DNA of 64,000 bases from contig CAVZIN010000007.1 in assembly GCA_963775315.1 (NCBI GenBank), positions 1,240,001 to 1,304,000 of the forward strand. Reading direction: 5' to 3'. Below are positions 13,172-20,599 of this stretch, in pieces. The notes beneath the pieces are model-generated. The model was given only the letters and a program-made list of their open reading frames with translations. It searched no databases and was not told the origin of the DNA. Source of the stretch: CAWGHZ01 sp963775315. GTDB taxonomy: Bacteria; Pseudomonadota; Alphaproteobacteria; MPNO01; DASWLB01. Position 1 is the stretch's first letter. Each line of letters begins with the position of its first letter. Position numbers and translations under genes: made by a program.

Positions 13172-13804
13172 ATGCTGAAACATGCCGATGTTTGGCGCGC
13201 CATCGACCGCCTTGCCACCGAGCACAGGCTCTCGCCCTCGGGGCTCGCCCGCAAAGCCGGGCTCGACCCCACCACCTTCAACCGCTCGAAGCGTGTAACC
13301 CGGGAGGGAAGGCCACGCTGGCCCTCGACGGAGAGCATCTCGAAAATTCTCGCCGCGACCAATTCGACCCTCGCCGAATTCGTCGACTACGTCGCCGCCG
13401 GCTCCGACGAGGCATTCGTCCATCGCATCCCGTTGGTAGGGCTCGCCCAGGCGGGCGCCGCCGGCTATTTCGACGATGCGGGCTTCCCCGTCGGCGCGGG
13501 CTGGGATCAGATCGGCTTTCCCGACATCCACGACCGTCACGCCTTCGCCCTTGAGATCAGCGGCAACTCGATGGAGCCGGTCTATCGCGAGGGCGACATC
13601 ATCGTCGTCGCGCCGTCGGCCGACATCCGCCGCGGCGACCGCGTGGTCGTCCGTACCAAGGGCGGCGAGGTAATGGCGAAGCAGTTCGTCCGCCAGACCG
13701 CGACGCGCATCGAGCTGCAGTCGATCAACCCTGCCCACCCCGACCGCATCCTCGGCGCCGACGAGGTGGCGTGGATGTCGCGGATCGTCTGGGCGCGGCA
13801 GTAG
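13172..13804 (+). CDS. S24-family (LexA/CI-like) autocleaving transcription regulator
   Basis: 210-residue repressor-type protein. N-terminal DNA-binding region at 1-70 (LSPSGLARKAGLDPTTFNRS, with the flanking helix ESISKILAATNS). C-terminal S24 peptidase domain at about 85-205 with cleavage dipeptide Ala94-Gly95 (LAQAGAAGYF), nucleophile Ser133 (SGNSMEPVYREGD) and general base Lys170 (VMAKQFV). All three elements of self-cleavage are there. It is not the canonical LexA, since the HTH differs. An S24 regulator next to sufE may respond to stress affecting Fe-S clusters or DNA; the targets are unknown. It overlaps nothing; the aminotransferase follows after 17 bases. Confidence 0.9.
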   Translation: MLKHADVWRAIDRLATEHRLSPSGLARKAGLDPTTFNRSKRVTREGRPRWPSTESISKILAATNSTLAEFVDYVAAGSDEAFVHRIPLVGLAQAGAAGYFDDAGFPVGAGWDQIGFPDIHDRHAFALEISGNSMEPVYREGDIIVVAPSADIRRGDRVVVRTKGGEVMAKQFVRQTATRIELQSINPAHPDRILGADEVAWMSRIVWARQ

Positions 13805-13821
13805 CCGGCGCGGGGCGCGCG

Positions 13822-14673
13822 ATGGGAGCCGCCCTCACCTGGATCGACGGCGCCTGGCACGACGGCAACCCCGCGATCCTCGGTCCGATGAGCCACGCTT
13901 TCTGGATGGCGTCGGTGGTGTTCGACGGCGCCCGGGCGTGGGACGGCATGGCGCCCGACCTCGCGCTCCACTGCGCCCGGCTGATCGCATCGGCGCGGGC
14001 AATGGGGTTCGATCCGCCGGTCACATCCGACCGGGTGACAGCGCTGGCGTGGGAGGGCATCGACAAATTCCCCGTCGGCGCCCCGCTCTACATCCGCCCG
14101 GTGATCTACACGGAAGAAGGGTTCGTCGCCCATAAGCCGGGCAGCGAGAAATTCATCCTCTCGGTGTTCGAGGAGGCGATGCCGACGCGCGAGGGGCTCG
14201 CCACCTGCCTCGCCCGCTTCCGCCGCCCCGCGCCAGAGACGGCGACGACGCACGCCAAGACCTCCGGCCTCTACCCCAACGTGTCGCGCATCCTGCGCGA
14301 GGCGCGCGCTGCCGGCTTCGACAACGCCCTCGTGCTCGACCCGCTCGGCAACGTCGCCGAGTTCGCGACCGCGAACCTCTTCATGGCGAAGGAGGGCGTC
14401 GTCTACACCCCCGTGGCGAACGGCACGTTCCTCGCTGGTATCACCCGCCAGCGTGTCATGGGCTTGCTGCGCGACGACGGCTTCGAGGTCCGCGAGGCAA
14501 CTCTGACCTATGGCGACGTGAAGGGCGCGGACGAGCTGTTCGCCACCGGCAACTACTCGAAGGTGATGGCGGTGCTGCGCCTCGACGATCGGCATTACCA
14601 GGCCGGGCCGGTCACGCGGCGGGCGAAGGACCTCTACCTCGACTACGCGCGCACGTACGGCCGCCGGCCATGA
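13822..14673 (+). CDS. ilvE: Class IV (branched-chain-type) aminotransferase
   Basis: 283-residue PLP enzyme that converts branched-chain 2-oxo acids to leucine, isoleucine and valine with glutamate, or a close relative such as D-amino-acid aminotransferase. PLP lysine is probably Lys146 in THAKTSGLYPN; the phosphate-binding region is NVAEFATANLFM and the late segment is PVANGTFLAGITRQRV, both typical of IlvE. The N-terminal WIDGAWHDGNPAILGPMSHAF also fits. ATG at 13822. The ilvI-N-C operon lies 9 kb away on the other strand, so pathway membership is plausible. The alternative specificity cannot be excluded by eye. Confidence 0.82.
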   Translation: MGAALTWIDGAWHDGNPAILGPMSHAFWMASVVFDGARAWDGMAPDLALHCARLIASARAMGFDPPVTSDRVTALAWEGIDKFPVGAPLYIRPVIYTEEGFVAHKPGSEKFILSVFEEAMPTREGLATCLARFRRPAPETATTHAKTSGLYPNVSRILREARAAGFDNALVLDPLGNVAEFATANLFMAKEGVVYTPVANGTFLAGITRQRVMGLLRDDGFEVREATLTYGDVKGADELFATGNYSKVMAVLRLDDRHYQAGPVTRRAKDLYLDYARTYGRRP

Positions 14674-14709
14674 TAGTCCGTTTGAGGATCATCGATGCGC
14701 GCCGTCGCC

Positions 14710-14832
14710 TTACGCCGGGCGGGCGAAGGCGCGCCGCACCGACGCGACGAGCTGATCCGAGGTGAACGGCTTGGTGAGCCAGCCGACCGGGCGGGCGGAA
14801 GCGGCGCGCTGGCGTTCGGCTTTACCTGGCAT
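14710..14832 (-). pseudogene. C-terminal scrap of a response-regulator receiver domain
   Basis: A 40-residue frame ending in a stop reads KAERQRAASARPVGWLTKPF then TSDQLVASVRRAFARPA. This is the last strand and helix of a CheY-like receiver domain, with the conserved Lys-Pro (Lys21) of strand beta-5. The phosphoacceptor half is absent and no upstream receiver sequence is found. It sits in a 280-base gap between the aminotransferase and the CocE-type hydrolase in which nothing else is seen. Probably a decayed gene end. Confidence 0.6.
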
Positions 14833-14955
14833 CGCGGTCCCGTTCGTTGGTGCTATGCGCTGGCTTTGGCGGCGCAACCTGATGGCTTCGCACCCACCTT
14901 TCTGTGGAATGTGGGCGCGGATCCGTCAAGTGAGCTTTTCTGGACAGGGGTTCCC

Positions 14956-16578
14956 CTACCCCCTCGGCAGCACGGGAAGGACGAGGCGCGACGGGTGCCG
15001 CGCGTCGTGGTGGATCGTGTCGGCGCCCATCTTGTCCGGCCGGTAGATGTGGGTGAACAGCCCGTCCGTGACGGGCGAGTCGCCGCAAGCGATCTCGAGC
15101 CGGATGCGACTCCCCTTCTTGAAGCGATAGGCGATCGGCAGCAGCGGGATCTCCAGCTCGTACACCTTGCCGGGCTCCAGCGGCGTCGAACGCTCGTGCG
15201 TGTAGTAGGGCGTGTCGAAGCGCGGATCGCGCTCGACGTGCGAGGCGCGATGCCATCCCTTGGTGGCGATCACGTAGCGCGGCTGCAGCCCCTTGGCGCG
15301 GTCGTCCGCCGATTGCGGCAGCTGCTCCGACAGCTTGCAGACGACGTCGGCGTCGCTCTTGTTGGTCGAGAGATGAACGACCAGTTTCCCCGCGCCCGCG
15401 ATCTCGATCTCGTCGTCGAGCGGGGCGCTGGTAAAGGTGAGAACGGCGCGCACCGGATCGGGTCCCATCGGCCCCATCGCGACGACGCCGAGCACCCAGG
15501 AGGGCTGCGGGTAGGTGTAGCTGGTCGCGCCGCCATCGGTGCCTGGCGCGGCGGGCGCGAGCGCCCCGTCGTTGAGCGACGTGACCGAGCCGGTCGGTCC
15601 GGGCGCGAGGTAGAGCGACGTCGCCTTGACACCCGGCGGCGGCCAGTCCGTCGTCGCACGCGCCTCGCCGGTGCCGCGCACGATATATTCGACGTCCGGG
15701 CGCTCGTCCCAGCTCGTCCTCTCGCCCTTCAGGAACTTGCCATAGAACGGCGCGAGCCACTTCTTGTGGAACTCGACGCTCGCGAAATCCTGCATCGAGG
15801 AAAACGCCGTCGGCGTGTCGGTGAAGGCAAGCTTTTTCGGCCCCTGCGCCTTGCGCCAGCCCATGATGTTGCCGAACAGGTGCAGGTCCTGCTTGGCCCA
15901 GACGCCGATCGAGAAGAGCGGCGCCTTGATCCGGTCCAGCTTCTCGACCGCCGAGCGCTCCTTCCAGTACGCGTCGTAGAACGGGTGGCGCTGCACGTCG
16001 AGGAAGACGTCGTGCTCGAGCTCGCGCGGGTTGTTGCCGTTCGCAGGGTAGAGGTTCGGCACGCGCACCGACGCGTTGAACCAGTAGCTGAGGAAGTTGC
16101 CCTCGATCCCGCCGGGATAGCCCATGTAGCCGTAAGGGTCGTTCAGCCCGTCATACGCGCCGAGGCAGGCGAGGTGCGGCGGGTTCTCGATGCCGAGGAA
16201 CCATTGCAGCATGCAGTAGTAGGACTGGCCAATGCCGCCCACCTTGCCGTTCGACCAGGGCTGAGCCGCGATCCATTCGACGATGTCATAGAGGTCGTGC
16301 TGCTCGGCCGTGTCCATGAACCTGAATTGGCCATCCGAGATGCCGGTGCCGCGTACGTCGACATGCACGTAGGCGTAGCCCTCGCCCACGTACCAGTCGA
16401 CCGGGCCAGTCTCGCGCCACAGGAACACCGGGATCGCGGGCGCGTCGTCGTTGTCGTAGCGGTAGGGCGAAACCGCGAGCAGCGCCGGATGCTTCCCCGA
16501 TCCTTCCGGCCGCCAGATGCGGGCGCCGAGGCGCACGCCGTCGCGGACCGGAACGCGCACGTCCTTTTCGTGGATCAT
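14956..16578 (-). CDS. CocE/NonD-family serine hydrolase (X-Pro dipeptidyl-peptidase-like)
   Basis: 540-residue alpha/beta hydrolase with a C-terminal jelly-roll domain, a family that hydrolyses esters or amides and includes cocaine esterase, glutaryl-7-ACA acylase and X-Pro peptidases. The nucleophile elbow GGIGQSYYCM (about residue 117-126) carries the Ser; the oxyanion segment is YVHVDVRGTG (about 71-80). The C-terminal half (from 350) is beta-rich with TFTSAPLDDEIEIAGAG and ACGDSPVTDG. No signal peptide, so it is cytosolic. Good Shine-Dalgarno (AGGGAGG). It follows a ring-cleavage-like VOC gene in the same direction, hinting at a joint catabolic role; the substrate is unknown. Confidence 0.88.
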   Translation of the reverse strand: MIHEKDVRVPVRDGVRLGARIWRPEGSGKHPALLAVSPYRYDNDDAPAIPVFLWRETGPVDWYVGEGYAYVHVDVRGTGISDGQFRFMDTAEQHDLYDIVEWIAAQPWSNGKVGGIGQSYYCMLQWFLGIENPPHLACLGAYDGLNDPYGYMGYPGGIEGNFLSYWFNASVRVPNLYPANGNNPRELEHDVFLDVQRHPFYDAYWKERSAVEKLDRIKAPLFSIGVWAKQDLHLFGNIMGWRKAQGPKKLAFTDTPTAFSSMQDFASVEFHKKWLAPFYGKFLKGERTSWDERPDVEYIVRGTGEARATTDWPPPGVKATSLYLAPGPTGSVTSLNDGALAPAAPGTDGGATSYTYPQPSWVLGVVAMGPMGPDPVRAVLTFTSAPLDDEIEIAGAGKLVVHLSTNKSDADVVCKLSEQLPQSADDRAKGLQPRYVIATKGWHRASHVERDPRFDTPYYTHERSTPLEPGKVYELEIPLLPIAYRFKKGSRIRLEIACGDSPVTDGLFTHIYRPDKMGADTIHHDARHPSRLVLPVLPRG

Positions 16579-16603
16579 TGTTGTTTCCTCCCTGAAACGA
16601 AAC

Positions 16604-16623
16604 GGGGCGCCCGAAGGCGCCCC
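16604..16623 (-). terminator. GC hairpin between the VOC gene and the CocE-type gene
   Basis: Perfect inverted repeat GGGGCGCC-CGAA-GGCGCCCC with a stable tetraloop, followed on the minus strand by a T-rich stretch (GTTTCGTTTC). It could terminate part of the transcription leaving the VOC gene or protect its mRNA 3' end. Confidence 0.5.
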
Positions 16624-16651
16624 GAAGCGTAGCCGACAGCGCCGCCCGGTT

Positions 16652-17602
16652 CTACGGGCTGACGTGGTGGACGAACTTTTCGGGCGGCGGCTCGCCCCAC
16701 TGCGACGAAAACCCGACCTCCACCGGCAGCAGGTTGGAGCCGTTCTTCGTGTTGAGCCGGTCCGAGTCCGTCCAATGCTCATGGACGCGGCCCCACGGGT
16801 CGGCCCAGTAGTCGTACACTTGGCTGCCCAGCAGGTGGCGGCCGATGCCCCACATGTGCTCGTACTTGTTGAGCGAGCGCAGGTACTCGTGCCCGACGAA
16901 CACGTCGTCGATGTCCTCCACCTCGTAGGAGAAGTGGTTGAGCCCGGCCTTCGGGTTCATCGCGCAGAAGAACACGTGATGGTCGACGTAGTCGTCGCCG
17001 TTGTCGCAACGGTTGAACGAGCCGATCACGTTGTTCTTGTCGCCGGCGTAGACGTCGTCGGAGCAGATGAGGCCGAGGTTGTCGCGGAACCACTTCACCG
17101 TCTCGACCACCTTCGGCGAGCCGAGCACGGCATGACCCATGCGCATCACGTGCGACGGCTCTTTCTTCAGACGCATGAGATCGCCGGTCCGCTCGTACAG
17201 GTTCTCGCGCCAGTTGATCGGCTGGCGATCCACGTGGATCGGCTGGGCGTCGGGAATACCGGCGACCACCTCGATCTGGTAGCCGTTGGGCTCGGTGAGC
17301 CGAACGCGCTTGCCGCCGCCCGGCTCGTCGATGTTCTCGATCCCCGTCGCGCCCGGCGCGGTGGCGAGCTTCTTCAGATCGTCTTCGTTCTTGGCGTAGA
17401 AGGCGAAGCCGATCAGCTTCGCGGCCGGGCCCTTCTCGGTGACGTGCAGATGATGCGCCGGCCCGGTGCCGCGCATGAACAGCTTGTCGTTGGTGCGCTC
17501 GACCTTGACCATGCCGAAATGGGTCAGAAACTCCTCTTGCGCGTCGAGATCGGGCGCCATCAGGCGTCCGAAAGCGACGTCCTTGACCTTGATGATGGGC
17601 AT
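16652..17602 (-). CDS. Two-domain VOC protein resembling extradiol (catechol 2,3-) dioxygenases
   Basis: 316-residue vicinal-oxygen-chelate protein with two glyoxalase-like halves (VAFGRLMAPDLDAQEEFLT near residue 10, HVMRMGHAVLGSPKVVETV near 150). Candidate metal ligands of the second half are His in RMGHAVL, His in LNHFSYEVED and Glu in GRVHEHWTDS, the 2-His-1-Glu set of type I extradiol dioxygenases. Start MPIIKVKDV at 17602 has a good Shine-Dalgarno (GGGAG). These enzymes cleave catechols next to the diol, so an aromatic substrate is likely, but the substrate cannot be read from sequence. It precedes the CocE-type hydrolase, possibly an operon. Confidence 0.8.
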   Translation of the reverse strand: MPIIKVKDVAFGRLMAPDLDAQEEFLTHFGMVKVERTNDKLFMRGTGPAHHLHVTEKGPAAKLIGFAFYAKNEDDLKKLATAPGATGIENIDEPGGGKRVRLTEPNGYQIEVVAGIPDAQPIHVDRQPINWRENLYERTGDLMRLKKEPSHVMRMGHAVLGSPKVVETVKWFRDNLGLICSDDVYAGDKNNVIGSFNRCDNGDDYVDHHVFFCAMNPKAGLNHFSYEVEDIDDVFVGHEYLRSLNKYEHMWGIGRHLLGSQVYDYWADPWGRVHEHWTDSDRLNTKNGSNLLPVEVGFSSQWGEPPPEKFVHHVSP

Positions 17603-17752
17603 CACGTTTTCTCCCGTTTCCAATTCGTGCCGGCCGCCACGCCACGACCGGCATCCAGTTTTGACCTATTATAAGACTGGTGCCCGCCCGACCGTTCGTC
17701 AAGCGGGATGACGCCCAACGCGCCGCGTTCCGGGGCCCCGGAGGGAAATGCC

Positions 17753-18472
17753 ATGGCCAACCAGAAATCCCAACGCCACCACGCCGCCACCTGCCAGGTA
17801 TGCGGCCAGTCCAAGCCGCTGCGCGACGTCCTGTCGGCGGGGCTGGTCCGCGAAACGGTGGCGGGCTTGATCCGGCGCCGCGTGCCGAACTGGTCGGCCG
17901 ACGGGGTGATCTGCTTCACCTGCCTCAACCGGTTTCGCACCGAATACGTGCAGACGCAGATGGAGGAGGATCGCGGCGAGCTCTCGCGCGTCGAGCAGGA
18001 AGTGCTGCGCTCGCTCGCCGAAAGCGAGCTGGTCGCCGACGACCTCAACGCCGAGTACGAGAAGCAGCTCACCGCCGGCGACCGCATCGCCGACCGTGTC
18101 GCGTCGTTCGGCGGAAGCTGGCGGTTCATCTTCATCTTTTTCGCGGTGATGGCGGTGTGGATCGTCATCAACACGGTCGTTCTGATCGCCCGCCCATTCG
18201 ACCCCTACCCGTTCATCCTGCTCAACTTGATGCTGTCGCTGATCGCGGCGGTCCAGGCGCCCGTGATCATGATGAGCCAGAACCGCCAGGCCGATCGCGA
18301 CCGGCTGCGCGCCGAGAACGACTACAAGGTGAATTTGAAGGCCGAGATCGAGGTGCGCTCCCTTGGGGAAAGGCTCGACCAGCTTATCCACCATCAGTGG
18401 ACGCGGCTCATCGAGATACAGCAGATCCAGATGGAGATGATCGAGGATCTCGCCAGCAAGGGCCGACAATAG
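17753..18472 (+). CDS. DUF1003 membrane protein with N-terminal Cys motif
   Basis: 239-residue inner-membrane protein of the DUF1003 family, function unknown. The N-terminal region has a knuckle-like CQVCGQSK and a later CFTC (about residues 14-17 and 62-65), suggesting a zinc site. Residues 125-145 (FIFIFFAVMAVWIVINTVV) and 155-175 (PFILLNLMLSLIAAVQAPV) are two membrane helices separated by the family's ARPFDPYPF turn, and NRQADRDRLRAENDY follows as in DUF1003. The C-terminus is a coiled coil. ATG at 17753 preceded by GGAGGG. It is transcribed away from the VOC gene. Confidence 0.85.
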   Translation: MANQKSQRHHAATCQVCGQSKPLRDVLSAGLVRETVAGLIRRRVPNWSADGVICFTCLNRFRTEYVQTQMEEDRGELSRVEQEVLRSLAESELVADDLNAEYEKQLTAGDRIADRVASFGGSWRFIFIFFAVMAVWIVINTVVLIARPFDPYPFILLNLMLSLIAAVQAPVIMMSQNRQADRDRLRAENDYKVNLKAEIEVRSLGERLDQLIHHQWTRLIEIQQIQMEMIEDLASKGRQ

Positions 18473-18513
18473 GCGCGACGGCGCGGCGAGCGGTCGCGCC
18501 CGGCAAAGCCGCA

Positions 18514-18531
18514 GGGACATAATTTTGTCCC
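18514..18531 (+). terminator. Inverted repeat after the DUF1003 gene
   Basis: GGGACA and TGTCCC flank the AT-rich loop TAATTT, about 40 bases after the DUF1003 stop. It may be a weak terminator or a regulator site for the following gene; there is no T-run after it. Confidence 0.35.
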
Positions 18532-18680
18532 ACCAGGGATGGCACCCTTCGCGCTAGAGGAGGGGTGCGGCTGGCGCCATCGGGATCACCCTGACGCGGC
18601 CGCTACCCGAGGGGACTCGACCGGACTGACGGTGCGCGCGCGGCGCGCCGGGCGCGGCGAGCATTGCAGGGGAGAGAGCG

Positions 18681-19019
18681 ATGACCACCGACGAGACGAA
18701 CACGGCTCCCGGACTCTCGCTCACCATCGTCGATGTGTGCGACCGACTGAACCGGAGGCTTGCCTGGTACGGCCTGCCGCAACTCCGCACCGGCATGGTG
18801 ATGGAGGCGAGCGACGATACGATCGTCGCCTTCCTCACCGACCAGCGCGACGTGCAGCGTGTCCAGCTCGCCTTCGACCGGCAGACTGGGCGTGTCGCGC
18901 CTTCGGTTGCGCCGCTCTATCGCGGCGAGCAGCCAGCCGCCGGCCCGCAGGAAGGCCAGACGCAGGAAGGTGCGGACGGCGCGGCCGTGCGGCGCAAGGC
19001 GCTCGCCGCCCACGGCTGA
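18681..19019 (+). CDS. Small hypothetical protein (112 aa)
   Basis: Unrecognised 112-residue cytosolic protein. It begins MTTDETNTAPGLSLTIVDVC after a strong Shine-Dalgarno (GGGGAGAGA, 18669-18677). Residues 14-70 look folded (CDRLNRRLAWYGLPQLRTG, then VAFLTDQRDVQRVQLAFDR) and the tail from 80 is Gln/Ala/Gly-rich. No membrane segment or motif. The next gene is a lipoprotein on the same strand after 120 bases of apparently non-coding DNA. Confidence 0.6.
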   Translation: MTTDETNTAPGLSLTIVDVCDRLNRRLAWYGLPQLRTGMVMEASDDTIVAFLTDQRDVQRVQLAFDRQTGRVAPSVAPLYRGEQPAAGPQEGQTQEGADGAAVRRKALAAHG

Positions 19020-19141
19020 GCCCTTCGCGACCGCGCCCTCCGCCCGCCGCGGGCGTCTTTCGCGGCGGAACGGCGCACCCCTTGTTTTCGCGTCGCGCGA
19101 TGCAAAACTGTGTCGCGGAACGATTGCGGGCGGAGCGCGCA

Positions 19142-19729
19142 ATGTGGGATCGGGATCGAAATCGGGCTTTCGCGGCCTTTGGCGTCTTGGCGGCGCTCGG
19201 GCTCGGCGCGTGCAGCCAGGTGACCGTCAATTCGCCGGCCAGCAACCCGCGCTACTTCCCGAAGGAGGAGCTTTACGCCGCGCGCAACGGCGCGATCCGG
19301 GTGGAGGTCGCGGGTGACACGCTCGGCGTCGCACACGGCCCGTTCGCCCAGCAGGTGGTCGACGAGATGCGCCGGGGCAATCCCGGCCTGCCGCAGCCCG
19401 GCTTCGCTACCCAGGGCTCGCGCATGACCGATCCGACCTACAAAATCGTCATGATGTTCGGCCCACCCACCTGGCTTTCGGCCAACGAGCTCTGCACCCA
19501 CCGCCCGCCGCCGCCGGTGCCCCACGCGGCCGGGCAGCGGCTGGAGTTGCTGGCGGCGTTCTGCCGGTCGCGCGAGGCATCGTCGGAGGCCCGGGGCTCG
19601 GCGCCGGTTTCGGCGGCCGGTGTTGCCGATCCGAACTTCGCCGCACTGGTTCGTCAGGTGGCGCTCAACCTGTTCCCGGCCTACAGCGATACGCGCATCC
19701 CGGACGGCGGCACCGGCAGCCCGCCGTAA
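19142..19729 (+). CDS. Predicted lipoprotein of unknown function
   Basis: 195-residue protein with an N-terminal lipoprotein signal: basic MWDRDRNR, hydrophobic AFGVLAALGLGAC, lipobox LGAC with the lipidated Cys at about residue 24. The mature part is polar and starts SQVTVNSPASNPRYF; it contains MTDPTYKIVMMFGPPTWLS and a Pro-rich CTHRPPPPVPH. It is expected to be anchored in the inner or outer membrane facing the periplasm. I do not recognise the family. It is monocistronic in appearance; the converging hydrolase gene ends ten bases after it. Confidence 0.75.
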   Translation: MWDRDRNRAFAAFGVLAALGLGACSQVTVNSPASNPRYFPKEELYAARNGAIRVEVAGDTLGVAHGPFAQQVVDEMRRGNPGLPQPGFATQGSRMTDPTYKIVMMFGPPTWLSANELCTHRPPPPVPHAAGQRLELLAAFCRSREASSEARGSAPVSAAGVADPNFAALVRQVALNLFPAYSDTRIPDGGTGSPP

Positions 19730-19738
19730 CCCCCTGCC

Positions 19739-20440
19739 CTAGCCGGTGACCCAGTCGCGGAGCGCCGCGTTCACCGCCTCCGGCCGCTCCAAGGTCGAAA
19801 GGTGGCCGCAATCCGGCACCTCCACCAGCTTCGCGCCGGGGACCAGCGAGGCCATCTCGCGATGGAGTTCGGGCGGGATCAGCAAATCCTGCGCCCCGCA
19901 GAGGATCAGCGTCGGACAGGCGATGCGCCCCAGGTCCGCGCGCCCGTCGACACGGCCGATGATCGCCTCCTCCTGGCGCAGGAATGCATCCCGCCCCACC
20001 CGCTCGGCCATGCCCATCACCGTCTCGACCAGCGGCTTGTCGTCCAGCCGGGCGGGGTGCAGCAGGTAGGGCAGCAGGCGCGGCGTCACCCCTTTGAACG
20101 TGCCCATCTTCGCGAGCGCGATCATGTCGCGCCGCCGTGCGCTCTGCTCCGGGGTGTCGGCCCGCGCCGAGGTGTCGAGCAAAGCGAGGCGCGTCACCCG
20201 CCCGGGCACCCGGCGCATGATCTCCTGCGCGACGTAGCCGCCCATCGAGAGGCCGGCGAGGGCGAAACGTTCCGGTGCCTGGGCGAGCGCGTCCGCCGCC
20301 ATCCCGCCGATCGAGTCGCTCCGGGTCACGTCCGCTACGATCGGCCGGGCGAGGTCCGCAAGGGCTTCGACCTGGGGCGCCCAAAGGGCCGCGTCGCACA
20401 GCAGGCCCGGAACAAGCAGAAGTGGGGTCAAATTGTTCAT
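19739..20440 (-). CDS. Alpha/beta-hydrolase fold protein
   Basis: 233-residue serine hydrolase. N-terminal strand PLLLVPGLLCDAALW carries the oxyanion region, the nucleophile elbow is LAGLSMGGYVAQEI (Ser at about residue 81), the acid is probably Asp in ILCGAQDLLIPPEL, and the His is in VPDCGHLSTLERPE. The arrangement is that of small esterases, lactonases and thioesterases; the substrate is unknown. ATG at 20440. It is transcribed divergently from the DEAD-box helicase with a 160-base AT-richer gap between them. Confidence 0.85.
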   Translation of the reverse strand: MNNLTPLLLVPGLLCDAALWAPQVEALADLARPIVADVTRSDSIGGMAADALAQAPERFALAGLSMGGYVAQEIMRRVPGRVTRLALLDTSARADTPEQSARRRDMIALAKMGTFKGVTPRLLPYLLHPARLDDKPLVETVMGMAERVGRDAFLRQEEAIIGRVDGRADLGRIACPTLILCGAQDLLIPPELHREMASLVPGAKLVEVPDCGHLSTLERPEAVNAALRDWVTG

Positions 20441-20512
20441 TTTGTCGCGGTCTTCGCGCCCGAAAGCCATAGGCCCGGTAGGTGAATTTTTAACGACATA
20501 GGACCAAATGGT

Positions 20513-20541
20513 TTGACTTTGCGCAGCCAGCCACCACATAT
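20513..20541 (+). promoter_or_regulatory. Candidate promoter of the DEAD-box helicase gene
   Basis: TTGACT at 20513-20518 and ACATAT at 20536-20541, 17 bases apart, lie about 60 bases before the ATG at 20600 in an AT-enriched stretch (which also holds TATTTTTTT near 20569). The -35 match is good, the -10 is weak. A longish AT-rich leader before an RNA helicase gene suits cold-regulated expression, which is inference. Confidence 0.35.
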
Positions 20542-20599
20542 GGCGCAGGCGCAAAGCGCATCTTCAATATTTTTTTGGGAGTTGGCGAGTCACCATTGC

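Noticed and set aside
14695..16632. A 645-residue plus-strand frame opposite the CocE-type hydrolase
   Set aside because: It is the antisense of a gene with clear motifs; composition (His/Arg/Leu-rich, no domain) is that of a GC-rich shadow frame.
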